A stretch of DNA of 64,000 nucleotides from Salarchaeum japonicum_A (GTDB lineage Archaea > Halobacteriota > Halobacteria > Halobacteriales > Halobacteriaceae): positions 1,364,001-1,428,000 of the forward strand of contig NZ_JBNAMV010000004.1 in NCBI RefSeq assembly GCF_049705945.1, in the 5' to 3' direction. The notes below the pieces were generated by a model that was not told where the DNA came from, did no database searches, and saw nothing but the letters and a program-made list of their open reading frames with translations. The translations under genes and the position numbers were made by a program. Below are positions 35,326-43,977 of this stretch, in pieces. Numbering within the stretch: the first letter of the stretch is position 1; every line of letters begins with the position of its first letter.

Positions 35326-35883
35326 ATGCCCGGCCCCGTCTTCCTCCGCGGCGACGCCGTGACCCTCCGACCGCCCGAACGCGACGACCTCGCGTTCGTG
35401 AAGCGCGCTATGAACGACCCTCGCGTGTGGCGGCCCGCGCTCGACGTGACCCCGACGAACGACGAACAGGTGACAGAGTTCTTCGAGACGGTGCTCTCGA
35501 ACGAGTCGGACGTACACGTGCTCGCGTGCGACGGCGACGACCCGCTCGGAATCCTTTCACTCACGACGTCGAAGTACGGGCCGTCGGAGACCTCCCGCGC
35601 CCGCTCCGCCGAACTCGCGTACTGGTTCGCGCCCGCCCACCACGGCGAAGGCTACGCGGGCGACGCCGCGCGCGAACTCGTCCGATACGCGTTCGAGGAC
35701 CGCAACCTCCGCCGACTCGAAGCGGACGTGGGCGCGTTCAACGACGCGTCGAGCGGACTCCTCGAATCACTCGGATTCGAACAGGAAGGGACGCGTCGGG
35801 AGGCCGCGTGGTACCGCGGCGACTACCACGACATGTACGTCTACGGACTGCTCCGCTCGGACTGGGCGGCTCCAACGGCGTAG
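35326..35883 (+). CDS. GNAT-family N-acetyltransferase, RimJ/RimL-like
   Basis: The 185-residue protein shows the GNAT pattern: MPGPVFLRGDAVTLRPPERDD at the start, LAYWFAPAHHGEGYAGDAARE as motif A (acetyl-CoA pyrophosphate loop, with Gly-x-Gly-Tyr-Ala-x-Asp-Ala), then ADVGAFNDASSGLLESLGFEQ. It is the RimJ/RimL type that acetylates N-termini of proteins or small amines. The start at 35326 lies 31 bases after the MBL stop. Substrate is unknown. Confidence 0.88.
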   Translation: MPGPVFLRGDAVTLRPPERDDLAFVKRAMNDPRVWRPALDVTPTNDEQVTEFFETVLSNESDVHVLACDGDDPLGILSLTTSKYGPSETSRARSAELAYWFAPAHHGEGYAGDAARELVRYAFEDRNLRRLEADVGAFNDASSGLLESLGFEQEGTRREAAWYRGDYHDMYVYGLLRSDWAAPTA

Positions 35884-35917
35884 CCGAGCCACGCCGTGGA
35901 CGGCCGCGTAATCCAGT

Positions 35918-36889
35918 TCACCCCCACTTGTCGAGGCCGGCCTGCGTGCGCTTCTCGCCCGCGTCGGGCGTCCACGCCGTCCGCGCCGCGCGCTCCCCGT
36001 CGAGGTCGGCGTCGGGCGCGTCCCCCGGTTCGTAGCCGGGGCAGTCCGCGCCGCACTCGCTCGCGGCGTCCACCAGCCGGTCCTTGAACGCGCAGTACGG
36101 GAGCGTCTCGACACCTGCCTCGTGGCCGAGTCGGCTCTCCGCGCACGCCGGGAGGCCGTACGTCCGCCAGCCCTTCCCGAACGCGCGCTCCGCCAGCCGA
36201 CGCCGCTTCGCCGCCTTCTCCTCGGGAGACACGAACTCGACCCTCGTTTCGAGTCCGCGCTCATCCAGGATTTCGACGCCCGGCGCGTCGGGGTCGAGCG
36301 GCGTCGCCTCCCGCACGACTTCCACGGGGTCGTCGCGCTCGAAGTCCACGCGCCACACCCCGACGGCGGGCGGAATCCGGTTCAGGTGCGCGCGCGTCAC
36401 GTAGGACTCCGTCGCGAGCACGACTTCGTCGAGGAGGGCGAGGGCGGCGTCGTGCCGCAGTTGGAAGTCGAGGTCGCCGGGCGTCCCGAGGTCCGGCTTG
36501 TTCTCGATACCGACGAGTCGCCCGTGCCAGTCGTCGGGGTAGCGCGCGACCTGCCGCACGACCCGCTGTCCGTTCTTCCGGTCGAGTTCGAGGAAGCCCG
36601 CGTCAGCGCCAGCTTCGGCCAGCCGGTGCGCGCGCTCCGGCGGCCCGTCGAACGCGTTCGCGACGCGCCGCCACCGCCCGACGCCCACGTCCGCGTCCAG
36701 CACGCCCGCCGGGATTTCATGTGGTGTCAACGCCACGCGGTCGTCGAAGGCGGGGCCGGGCGCGACCGTCACCACGTCCAGAATCCTGTTTCCGGTCCCG
36801 TGAACGCTCGCGCCGAGCTGCCGGCTCACGACCGCTTCGCGTGCTTCGAGATGGGCGCAGAGCCGGAGTTCGAACGCGAACTCGCGCAT
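35918..36889 (-). CDS. DUF5787 protein, PD-(D/E)XK-nuclease-like with Cys cluster
   Basis: The 323-residue haloarchaeal protein begins MREFAFELRLCAHLEAREAV. At about residues 122-150 the stretch VGIENKPDLGTPGDLDFQL has an ExK that fits the PD-(D/E)XK active site, with acidic residues upstream (AGFLELDR). Near the C-terminus, Cys residues in PACAES, PYCAFK and ECGADCPGY could hold a metal or Fe-S cluster like that of Cas4/AddB nucleases. I know no experimental function for the family. Neighbours (GNAT, UPF0104) give no context. Confidence 0.7.
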   Translation of the reverse strand: MREFAFELRLCAHLEAREAVVSRQLGASVHGTGNRILDVVTVAPGPAFDDRVALTPHEIPAGVLDADVGVGRWRRVANAFDGPPERAHRLAEAGADAGFLELDRKNGQRVVRQVARYPDDWHGRLVGIENKPDLGTPGDLDFQLRHDAALALLDEVVLATESYVTRAHLNRIPPAVGVWRVDFERDDPVEVVREATPLDPDAPGVEILDERGLETRVEFVSPEEKAAKRRRLAERAFGKGWRTYGLPACAESRLGHEAGVETLPYCAFKDRLVDAASECGADCPGYEPGDAPDADLDGERAARTAWTPDAGEKRTQAGLDKWG

Positions 36890-36919
36890 ACCCTCTCGTA
36901 CCTCGTCGCGGCGGAAAAG

Positions 36920-37933
36920 CTAGTCGGCGATGACGGCGGCCGCGGCGCCGCCGAGTATCATCGGGAAGAGGTAGGTGGCGACGCGGTGGACGAGCGCGGC
37001 CGCGGCGACGACGCCCGCGGGGACGGGCGCGAGCGTGGAGACGACGAGTACGAGCAGGGCTTCGAGCCCGCCGAGACCGCCGGGGATTGGGACGACGGCG
37101 GCGAGGTCGCCGACGGGAATCGCGACCAGCGCGACGACGAACGGTATCGTGTAGCCGAGCGCGTAGAGCGAACTCCAGAGCGAGGCGGCGAGCGCGAGCC
37201 AGCCGAGCGCGGAGAACCCGACGGCGAGCAGGAGGCCGCGGCGGTCGGCGGCGACGCGGTCGATGGCGACGAAGAACTCCGCCACCCGGGCCTCCACCGC
37301 GTCCGCGTCCGGCGTGCTGATTCGGGGGACGACGCGGCCGACGAGGCGCGCGACGGGTGCGACGGCGCGGGCGACGCCGCGCTCGACGCGCTCGCGATTC
37401 GTCCACGCGAGGTAGACGAGGACGGGCAGGCCGACCGCGAGGACGGCGACGGCCGCCGCGACCAGCGTGAGTCGGTCGCCGAGCGTCGCGGTCGCGGCGA
37501 GGTAGCCGAACCCCGCGACGCCCAGGGTGAGCGAGGGAACGAAGTGGAGGGCGTCCACGCTCGAAATCGCCGCGAACCCCGTGCCGTACTCCACGTCCGT
37601 CTCTCGGGAGATGAGGTAGGCGCTGAACGGCTCGCCGCCGGCCTGCCCGAACGGCGTGACGTTGTTCGCGAACGCCGTCGAGGCGTACACCGCGACCGCG
37701 CGCGGCACGCTCACGTCCCGGCCGAGCACGCGGAGGACGGTGCGGAGGCTGAGCGCCCACGCGACCAGCCAGCACGCCGCGGCCGCCGCGACGAGGAGGA
37801 GGCGGCGCGGGCGCGTCCGAGAGAGTGCGTCGAGGACTGTTCCGACGCCGACGACCCACAGCAGGAGGGCGGTGACGAGGGCTCCCGCGAGGAAGCCGAC
37901 GACCACCGACCTGGTTTCGACGGGAGTGTCCAC
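36920..37933 (-). CDS. UPF0104 / lysylphosphatidylglycerol-synthase-TM family protein
   Basis: The 337-residue protein has about eight hydrophobic helices. The family signature VTPFGQAGGEPFSAYLIS lies at about residues 93-110 and PIPGGLGGLEALLVL near the end. Related domains form the C-terminal half of AglD and the transmembrane part of MprF-type flippases, so a flippase-like role for a lipid or dolichol-linked substrate is the usual guess. The start is the ATG at 37933 (MDTPVETRSVVVGFLAG). Confidence 0.82.
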   Translation of the reverse strand: MDTPVETRSVVVGFLAGALVTALLLWVVGVGTVLDALSRTRPRRLLLVAAAAACWLVAWALSLRTVLRVLGRDVSVPRAVAVYASTAFANNVTPFGQAGGEPFSAYLISRETDVEYGTGFAAISSVDALHFVPSLTLGVAGFGYLAATATLGDRLTLVAAAVAVLAVGLPVLVYLAWTNRERVERGVARAVAPVARLVGRVVPRISTPDADAVEARVAEFFVAIDRVAADRRGLLLAVGFSALGWLALAASLWSSLYALGYTIPFVVALVAIPVGDLAAVVPIPGGLGGLEALLVLVVSTLAPVPAGVVAAAALVHRVATYLFPMILGGAAAAVIAD

Positions 37934-37990
37934 GCCCCCGTCTGGGGACGGCGGCGGGATGTAGCTGACGGGCGTCGAACTGTAACAGTA

Positions 37991-38000
37991 GGTTTATCAG
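37991..38000 (+). promoter_or_regulatory. TATA-like box before the aIF2-gamma operon
   Basis: GGTTTATCAG is centred about 38 bases before the ATG at 38034, predicting a short leader of about ten bases for the operon. Confidence 0.45.
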
Positions 38001-38033
38001 GCGCTCGGGGCGAAAATCACGCAAGATTACTCA

Positions 38034-39272
38034 ATGGCCCAAAACAATCGACAACCGGAGGTGAACATCGGCCTCGTCGGACACGTCGACCACGGGAAAA
38101 CGACGCTCGTGCGTTCGCTGTCCGGCGAATGGACCGACCAGCACTCCGAGGAGATGAAGCGCGGCATCTCCATCCGACTCGGGTACGCGGACGCGACGTT
38201 CCGCAAGTGCCCCGAATGCGATGAACCCGAGGCGTTCACCGTCGAGGAGACCTGTCCCGAACACGACGTGGAGACCGACGTTCTCCGCACGGTCTCGTTC
38301 GTCGACGCGCCCGGGCACGAGACGCTGATGGCGACGATGCTCTCCGGCGCGGCGCTGATGGACGGCGCGGTGCTCGTCGTCTCCGCGAACGAACCCGTCC
38401 CGCAGCCGCAGACGGAAGAGCACCTGATGGCGCTCGACATCATCGGCATCGAGAACGTCGTCATCGCGCAGAACAAGGTCGACCTCGTGGACGCCGAACA
38501 GGCCCGCGAGAACTACGAACAGATTCAGGAGTTCGTCTCGGGAACCGTCGCCGAGGACGCGCCCATCGTCCCTGTGAGCGCCGAACAGGACATCAACACG
38601 GACCTCGTCATCGACGCCATCGAGCGCGAGATTCCGACGCCCGAGCGCGACCCGGACGCGGACCCCGAGATGTTCGTCGCGCGCTCCTTCGACATCAACC
38701 GCCCCGGCACCACCTGGGAGGGCCTCCAGGGCGGCGTCGTCGGCGGCAGCCTCGTCGAGGGAGAACTCGAAGCGGGCGACGACTTCGAGATTCGGCCCGG
38801 CCGCGAAGTGGACGAGGGCGGCGAGACCGAGTGGCGCCCAATCACCACCGAAGTCCGGTCGATTCAGGCCGGCGGCGAGATGGTGGACGCGGCGACCCCC
38901 GGCGGCCTCCTCGGCGTCGGAACCGGTCTCGACCCCTCGCTGACGAAGGGCGACGCGCTCGCCGGCCAGGTCGCCGGCCACCCCGACGCGCTCCCGCCCG
39001 TCTGGAACGACTTCACGATGAGCGTCGAACTCCTCGAACGCCTCGTCGGCGCGGAGGAAGGCGAGACGGTTGACCCCATCAACACGGGCGAACCCCTGAT
39101 GCTCACCGTCGGCACCGCCACCACCGTCGGCGCGGTCACGAGCGCCCGGGACGGCGAATGCGAAGTCCAACTCAAACGCCCCGTCTGCGCGAAAGAGGGC
39201 TCGAAGATCGCCATCAACCGCCGCGTCGGCGCGCGCTGGCGGCTCATCGGCGTCGGAACGCTGGACGGATGA
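38034..39272 (+). CDS. eif2g: translation initiation factor aIF2 subunit gamma
   Basis: The 412-residue GTPase brings initiator Met-tRNA to the small subunit. G1 is GHVDHGKTTL (about residues 16-25), G3 DAPGHE, and G4 NKVDL. The zinc-binding knuckle CPECDEPEAFTVEETCPEHD at about 61-80 is the archaeal/eukaryal gamma subunit mark. Length is typical. It heads the conserved cluster that continues with PIN, rpoE1 and spt4. Confidence 0.97.
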   Translation: MAQNNRQPEVNIGLVGHVDHGKTTLVRSLSGEWTDQHSEEMKRGISIRLGYADATFRKCPECDEPEAFTVEETCPEHDVETDVLRTVSFVDAPGHETLMATMLSGAALMDGAVLVVSANEPVPQPQTEEHLMALDIIGIENVVIAQNKVDLVDAEQARENYEQIQEFVSGTVAEDAPIVPVSAEQDINTDLVIDAIEREIPTPERDPDADPEMFVARSFDINRPGTTWEGLQGGVVGGSLVEGELEAGDDFEIRPGREVDEGGETEWRPITTEVRSIQAGGEMVDAATPGGLLGVGTGLDPSLTKGDALAGQVAGHPDALPPVWNDFTMSVELLERLVGAEEGETVDPINTGEPLMLTVGTATTVGAVTSARDGECEVQLKRPVCAKEGSKIAINRRVGARWRLIGVGTLDG

Positions 39273-39649
39273 CGCGAGTGGCCGTGGACGCGAACGCGCT
39301 GATGATGCCCGTCGAAGCCGGCGTTCGGCTGTTCGACGAACTCGACCGCCTCGTCGGCACGTACGACGCGGTCGTCCCCGAACCCGTGCTCGCCGAACTC
39401 GACTCCCTCTCGGAGTCGGGCGGCGAGGAGGGGCGGGCGGCCAGCGTGGGCGCGGACCTCGCGGCCCGCTGCAGTACGATAGCGACGACGGAACCGTACG
39501 CGGACGACGCACTCCACGCGCTCGGCGAGTCCGGCGCGGTCGACGCGGTCGTCACGAACGACGCCCCCTTGAAGGAACGCCTGCTGGACGCGGGCGTGCC
39601 AGTAATTCATTTACGGGGCCGGAATCAACTCACACGCACTCAACCATAG
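39269..39649 (+). CDS. PIN-domain protein (FCF1-like)
   Basis: The 126-residue protein overlaps the aIF2-gamma stop in ATGA. The PIN acidic residues are in RVAVDANALMMP (Asp then Asn), EPVLAELDSLSE, and AVDAVVTNDAPLKERLL. In archaea this gene sits between aIF2-gamma and rpoE1, where an FCF1/UTP24-like ribosomal RNA nuclease role is thought likely; this is inference. It is followed by rpoE1 with no gap. Confidence 0.85.
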   Translation: MTRVAVDANALMMPVEAGVRLFDELDRLVGTYDAVVPEPVLAELDSLSESGGEEGRAASVGADLAARCSTIATTEPYADDALHALGESGAVDAVVTNDAPLKERLLDAGVPVIHLRGRNQLTRTQP

Positions 39650-40210
39650 ATGTACAAGCGAGCACGCCTCACGGACACGATCGAAGTTCCCCCAGAACAC
39701 CTGGCGGACGTCACGCCCGACCTGGTGAAACGACTCCTACAGGACAAACTCGAGGGCCGGATGGACGAGGACCTCGGCAGCATCGTCACCGTCACCGACG
39801 TCCACGACATCGGCGACGGCGCGGTGCTCCCGAACCGGCCGGGCGTCTACTACGAGGCCGAGTTCGACGCGCTCGCGTTCGACCCCGAGATGCAGGAAGT
39901 CATCGACGGCGAAATCGTCGAGGTCGTGAACTTCGGCGCGTTCGTCGGTATCGGGCCCGTCGACGGCCTGCTGCACGTCAGCCAGATTTCGGACGAGTAC
40001 CTCGCGTACGACGAGGAGAACCAGCAGCTCGCGTCCCGCGAGTCGAATCAGGTGCTCGGCGTCGGCGACTCCGTTCGGGCGCGCATCGTCACGAAGAGCA
40101 TCGACGAGCGCAACCCCCGCGAGTCCAAAATCGGGCTCACGGCGAAGCAGCCCGGGCTGGGCAAGCACGGCTGGCTGCAGGAGAAGCGCGAGGAAGAGGA
40201 GGGCCGGTAG
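39650..40210 (+). CDS. rpoE1: DNA-directed RNA polymerase subunit E' (Rpo7)
   Basis: The 186-residue protein is the archaeal homologue of Rpb7. The N-terminal domain (MYKRARLTDTIEVPPEHLAD) is followed by an S1/OB domain (VIDGEIVEVVNFGAFVGIGP ... LLHVSQISDEYL). With Rpo4 it forms the polymerase stalk that binds nascent RNA and helps open-complex formation. It begins right after the PIN stop and abuts spt4. Confidence 0.97.
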   Translation: MYKRARLTDTIEVPPEHLADVTPDLVKRLLQDKLEGRMDEDLGSIVTVTDVHDIGDGAVLPNRPGVYYEAEFDALAFDPEMQEVIDGEIVEVVNFGAFVGIGPVDGLLHVSQISDEYLAYDEENQQLASRESNQVLGVGDSVRARIVTKSIDERNPRESKIGLTAKQPGLGKHGWLQEKREEEEGR

Positions 40211-40408
40211 ATGGCGTCGAACCGACTGGCGTGCCACGACTGCCACCGCATCGTGGAGCCGGACGAGGAGACGTGTCCCTACTGCGGGTCGAACTCGCTC
40301 ACCGAGGACTGGGCGGGCTACGTCGTCATCACGCACCCCGAGCAGTCCGAAATCGCTGAGAAGATGGAAGTTACGGAAGCGGGCGAGTACGCGCTCAAGG
40401 TCCGATAG
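40211..40408 (+). CDS. spt4: transcription elongation factor Spt4 (RpoE'')
   Basis: The 65-residue protein has the zinc knuckle CHDCHRIVEPDEETCPYCGS at about residues 8-27 and the body TEDWAGYVVITHPEQSEIAE typical of Spt4. It pairs with Spt5 to make RNA polymerase processive. Its ATG follows the rpoE1 stop directly and its stop overlaps the next GTG by one base. Confidence 0.96.
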   Translation: MASNRLACHDCHRIVEPDEETCPYCGSNSLTEDWAGYVVITHPEQSEIAEKMEVTEAGEYALKVR

Positions 40409-40944
40409 TGCCCCGAACGGTCGCTCGACTCCCGAAGTCCGCGCGCGCGGAGTTCAAAGAGCCGCTCGGCCGCATCTACACGGACACGCAGGCCTTGCTC
40501 GCGGACGCCGGGAGTCCCGTTATCGCCGTCGGCGACGTGGTCACCTATCACCTCGAACGCGCGGGAGCGACGCCGCACGTCTCCGTGGTGGACGGCCGGA
40601 CCGAGCGCGAGGCGGTCGACGAGGAAATCGTCGAAGGGCTTCCGGACGCGGACACGGACGTGCACGCGGCGTCCGACCCGGGGACGCTCTCTCACGACCT
40701 CGTCGAGGCGCTCGTCGCCGCCATCGGCCGCAACGAGACGACGCTGCTCGTCGTCGACGGCGAGGAGGACCTCGCGTCGCTCCCCGCCGTCGTCGCCGCG
40801 CCCGTCGGCGCGAGCGTGGTGTACGGCCAGCCCGGCGAGGGAATGGTGCTCGTGAACGTGGACAGCGAGCGCAAGGAGCAAGTGCGGGAGCTTCTCGGAC
40901 TATTGGAGACCGAGGACGCGTTCTGGCGGCTGCTGGACTCGTAG
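40408..40944 (+). CDS. GTP-dependent dephospho-CoA kinase (DUF359)
   Basis: The 178-residue protein starts at a GTG (MPRTVARLPKSARAEFKEPL). The DUF359 blocks IAVGDVVTYHLERAG, VVDGRTEREAV, NEVTTLL-like NETTLLVVDGEEDL and YGQPGEGMVLVNVD are present. The family carries out the last CoA biosynthesis step in archaea, phosphorylating dephospho-CoA with GTP. It lies inside the transcription/translation cluster, a usual archaeal location. Confidence 0.9.
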   Translation: MPRTVARLPKSARAEFKEPLGRIYTDTQALLADAGSPVIAVGDVVTYHLERAGATPHVSVVDGRTEREAVDEEIVEGLPDADTDVHAASDPGTLSHDLVEALVAAIGRNETTLLVVDGEEDLASLPAVVAAPVGASVVYGQPGEGMVLVNVDSERKEQVRELLGLLETEDAFWRLLDS

Positions 40945-40996
40945 GGGGCTTCGAAATCCTTTTGAGCGAACCGAGACAAGTGAGGGACAACTGACC

Positions 40997-41323
40997 ATGG
41001 AAATCGACATTCTGGAGCAGGACGACAACCCCCTGCTCCACCGGACCGAGGTCTCGTTCGAAATCACTCACGAGGACGCGTCTCCCTCCCGTCTCTCCGT
41101 TCGCGACAGTCTCGCGGCGCAGCTCGACAAGAACTCGGACGAGGTCGTCGTGCACAGCCTCGACACGAAGTTCGGGATGCGGAAGACCGTCGGGTACGCG
41201 AAAGTGTACGACTCCGCCGAGTCGGCCGTGGACGTCGAGCAGGACTACATGCTCGACCGGAACAAGATCTCCGCCGAGTCCGAGGACGGCGCGGACGCCG
41301 CGGAAGCCGAGGGTGAGGAGTAA
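40997..41323 (+). CDS. rps24e: 30S ribosomal protein S24e
   Basis: The 108-residue protein starts MEIDILEQDDNPLLHRTEVS and contains VVVHSLDTKFGMRKTVGYAK, both S24e marks, and an acidic tail (ADAAEAEGEE) typical of halophiles. Its stop shares one base with the S27ae start. Confidence 0.96.
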   Translation: MEIDILEQDDNPLLHRTEVSFEITHEDASPSRLSVRDSLAAQLDKNSDEVVVHSLDTKFGMRKTVGYAKVYDSAESAVDVEQDYMLDRNKISAESEDGADAAEAEGEE

Positions 41324-41454
41324 TGGCGCGAAACGAGTACTACGAGGACGGCGAGCTGACGAAGGAAGAGTGCCCCCGCTGCGGGGATACGTTCCTCGCG
41401 GACCACGGTGACCGCCAGCACTGCGGGAAGTGCGGGTACACCGAGTGGAACTGA
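41323..41454 (+). CDS. rps27ae: 30S ribosomal protein S27ae
   Basis: The 43-residue protein begins MARNEYYEDGELTKEECPRC at an ATG that overlaps the S24e stop (TAATG). A zinc ribbon of C-x2-C ... C-x2-C (CPRC, CGKC) and the end GYTEWN identify the archaeal S27ae, homologous to the ubiquitin-fused S27a of eukaryotes. It is short enough to be missed by gene finders. Confidence 0.95.
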   Translation: MARNEYYEDGELTKEECPRCGDTFLADHGDRQHCGKCGYTEWN

Positions 41455-41469
41455 GGTAACTCGTTTTCG

Positions 41470-43077
41470 ATGCGCGTTCTCGGCGTCGAGGGAACCGCGT
41501 GGTGTGCGAGCGCGGCCGTGTACGAGACCACCGACCTGCAGGACTCGTCGGCCGGGTCGGTGACGATTCACTCGGACGCCTACCAGCCCGCGGAAGGCGG
41601 TATTCATCCGCGCGAGGCCGCCGAACATATGCGGGACGCGATTCCCGGCGTCGTCGCGGACGCGCTCGACACCGCCGACGGCCCCATCGACGCGGTTGCG
41701 TTCTCGCGCGGCCCCGGACTCGGCCCGTGTCTCCGCATCGTCGCGACGGCCGCACGGTCGCTCGCGCAGTCGCTCGACGTGCCGCTGGTGGGCGTGAACC
41801 ACATGGTCGCGCACCTCGAAGTCGGCCGGCACTACGCGGGGTTCGACGCGCCCGTCTGCCTCAACGCCTCGGGCGCGAACGCGCACGTGCTCGGCTTCCA
41901 CAACGGCCGATACCGCGTGCTCGGCGAGACGATGGACACCGGCGTCGGGAACGCCCTCGATAAGTTCACGCGCCACCTCGACTGGAGCCACCCCGGCGGC
42001 CCGAAAGTCGAGGAACACGCGAAACAGGGCGAGTACGTCGACCTCCCGTACGTCGTGAAGGGCATGGACTTCTCCTTCTCCGGCATCATGTCCGCGGCGA
42101 AGGACGAGGTGGACGACGGCACGCCCGTCGACGACGTCTGCCGCGGCCTCGAAGAGACCGTGTTCGGGATGCTCACCGAGGTCGCGGAGCGCGCGCTCGG
42201 CCTCACCGGCCGCGACGAACTCGTCCTCGGCGGCGGCGTCGGCCAGAACGCCCGCCTCCGCCGAATGCTCGAATCGATGTGCGAGCAACGCGGCGCGGAG
42301 TTCTACGCGCCCGGACCCCGATTCCTCCGGGACAACGCCGGCATGATAGCCGTGCTCGGCGCGAAAATGTACGACGCCGGCGACACCCTTCCCATCGCGG
42401 AGTCGGCGGTGGACTCGAACTATCGACCGGACGAGGTCCCCGTCACGTGGCGCGACCGCGAAACGAGCGTCCTCCAGCCAGCAGGCGCAGCGGACGTGCA
42501 GGGCGCGGAAGCCGTCGTCTCCCTCGGCGACACGGTGACGAAACACCGCCAGCCCAAAGCGTACCGGCACGCCGCACTCGACGCTCGCCTCCGCCGCGAC
42601 CGAACCGTTCTGGAGGCCCGACTGACGAGCGAGGCGCGACGCGTCGGCGTCCCCACGCCCGTCGTGTTCGACGTGGACGTGCCCGAGAGCACCATCGAAC
42701 TCGAACACGTCGGCCGTGCCGACCTCCGGGACGCACTCACCGAGCACACCGTTCGCGAGACCGCGCGCCACCTCGCCGCGATTCACGACGCCGGGTTCGT
42801 GCACGGCGACCCGACCACGCGGAACGCGCGCGTCGCGACCACTCCCGACGGCGACCGTGTCTATCTCATCGACTTCGGCCTCGGGTACTACACGGACGAC
42901 GTGGAGGACTACGCGATGGACGTCCACGTGTTCCAGCAGAGCCTCGCCGGCACCGCCACCGACCCCGACCCGCTCCTCGCCGCGACGGAGGACGCGTACC
43001 GCGACCACGGCGACCCCGACGTTCTCGACCAACTCGACGAGATTCTGGGCCGCGGCCGCTATCGCTCCCCAAACTGA
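41470..43077 (+). CDS. Kae1-Bud32 fusion, tRNA N6-threonylcarbamoyladenosine synthase/kinase
   Basis: The 535-residue protein fuses two KEOPS subunits. Residues 1-325 are Kae1 (MRVLGVEGTAWCASAAVYET, metal-binding VNHMVAHLEVGRH, GGGVGQNARLRRML). Residues 340-535 are Bud32, an atypical kinase/ATPase (HRQPKAYRHAALDARLRRDR, AGFVHGDPTTRNARV, LIDFGLGYYTDDVEDYAMDV). The complex transfers threonylcarbamoyl to A37 of ANN-decoding tRNAs. Such fusions are known in several euryarchaea including halophiles. Confidence 0.96.
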   Translation: MRVLGVEGTAWCASAAVYETTDLQDSSAGSVTIHSDAYQPAEGGIHPREAAEHMRDAIPGVVADALDTADGPIDAVAFSRGPGLGPCLRIVATAARSLAQSLDVPLVGVNHMVAHLEVGRHYAGFDAPVCLNASGANAHVLGFHNGRYRVLGETMDTGVGNALDKFTRHLDWSHPGGPKVEEHAKQGEYVDLPYVVKGMDFSFSGIMSAAKDEVDDGTPVDDVCRGLEETVFGMLTEVAERALGLTGRDELVLGGGVGQNARLRRMLESMCEQRGAEFYAPGPRFLRDNAGMIAVLGAKMYDAGDTLPIAESAVDSNYRPDEVPVTWRDRETSVLQPAGAADVQGAEAVVSLGDTVTKHRQPKAYRHAALDARLRRDRTVLEARLTSEARRVGVPTPVVFDVDVPESTIELEHVGRADLRDALTEHTVRETARHLAAIHDAGFVHGDPTTRNARVATTPDGDRVYLIDFGLGYYTDDVEDYAMDVHVFQQSLAGTATDPDPLLAATEDAYRDHGDPDVLDQLDEILGRGRYRSPN

Positions 43078-43105
43078 TTTAGTCCGCCTCTCCGTATCCT
43101 GTGGT

Positions 43106-43378
43106 ATGTCTGAGAAACCGTCGTCCGGCGAACTGTTCGGCGTGCCGTACAACTTCGACCGTCCGTCGCTCTCCAACCTCCTGTCCGCGTACTGGCAGCC
43201 CGGCGAGGGGATGCTCGTGGAGAAACCGTTCGGCATCGGGTACACGCTGAACCTCGCGAACTGGCGGTCCTGGGTCGTGCTCGCTGTCGCCGGCGTCCTC
43301 CTCTACCAGCAGCAGTCCGGCGACGAGAGCGAGGACGGCGTCGTGGACGAGGCGGTCGAGGTCGTCGTGGACGAGTAA
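43106..43378 (+). CDS. DUF5808 family small membrane protein
   Basis: The 90-residue protein reads MSEKPSSGELFGVPYNFDRP, then PFGIGYTLNLANWRSWVVL, a sequence typical of DUF5808. One hydrophobic helix (SWVVLAVAGVLLYQQ) lies at about residues 54-69, followed by an acidic tail. No function is known. It lies 28 bases after kae1-bud32, so may be co-transcribed. Confidence 0.75.
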   Translation: MSEKPSSGELFGVPYNFDRPSLSNLLSAYWQPGEGMLVEKPFGIGYTLNLANWRSWVVLAVAGVLLYQQQSGDESEDGVVDEAVEVVVDE

Positions 43379-43415
43379 CCGACGGCGTTTTTCTCCCCGC
43401 CCGTCCAGGAGGCGT

Positions 43416-43955
43416 ATGAAGTTCGTCACGACCAACCCGGGGAAGGTACGGGAGGCCCGCGAGTACCTCGCTGACATCACGACAGTCGAGCAGTTCGACT
43501 ACGACTACACGGAGATTCAGAGCGACAGCCTCGCGGACATCGCCGCCGCGGGCGCGGAGGAAGCGTTCGAGGCCGCGGGCGGCGACGAATCAGTCATCGT
43601 GGACGACGCCGGGATGTTCGTGGAGGAACTCGACGGCTTCCCCGGGCCGTATTCTTCCTACGTTGAGGACACACTCGGCATCGACCGCGTCTGGACGCTC
43701 GCGCAATCGCTGGACGACCGCCGCGCCGCCTTCCGCTGTACGGTCGCGTACGCCGATGGCGACACCGTGGAGACGTTCGACGGCGCGGTTTCGGGAACCG
43801 TCGTCGCGCCGCGCGGGTCGGGTGGGTTCGGGTACGACCCGATCTTCGAGCACGACGGCGAGACGTTCGCGGAGATGGCTACCGAGAAGAAGAACGCGCT
43901 CAGCCACCGCGGCCGCGCGCTCGCCAAACTCGCCGACTGGCTCGCCGAGAACTGA
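43416..43955 (+). CDS. non-canonical purine NTP pyrophosphatase (RdgB/HAM1)
   Basis: The 179-residue enzyme cleaves ITP, dITP and XTP to the monophosphate, cleaning the nucleotide pool. The family motifs MKFVTTNPGKVREAREYL, SVIVDDAGMFVEELDGFPGP, GSGGFGYDPIFEHDG and KNALSHRGRAL are intact. The start is the ATG at 43416. It is convergent with the frameshifted lipoprotein gene. Confidence 0.95.
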   Translation: MKFVTTNPGKVREAREYLADITTVEQFDYDYTEIQSDSLADIAAAGAEEAFEAAGGDESVIVDDAGMFVEELDGFPGPYSSYVEDTLGIDRVWTLAQSLDDRRAAFRCTVAYADGDTVETFDGAVSGTVVAPRGSGGFGYDPIFEHDGETFAEMATEKKNALSHRGRALAKLADWLAEN

Positions 43956-43977
43956 AACGCGACGCGAGACCCCGCCG

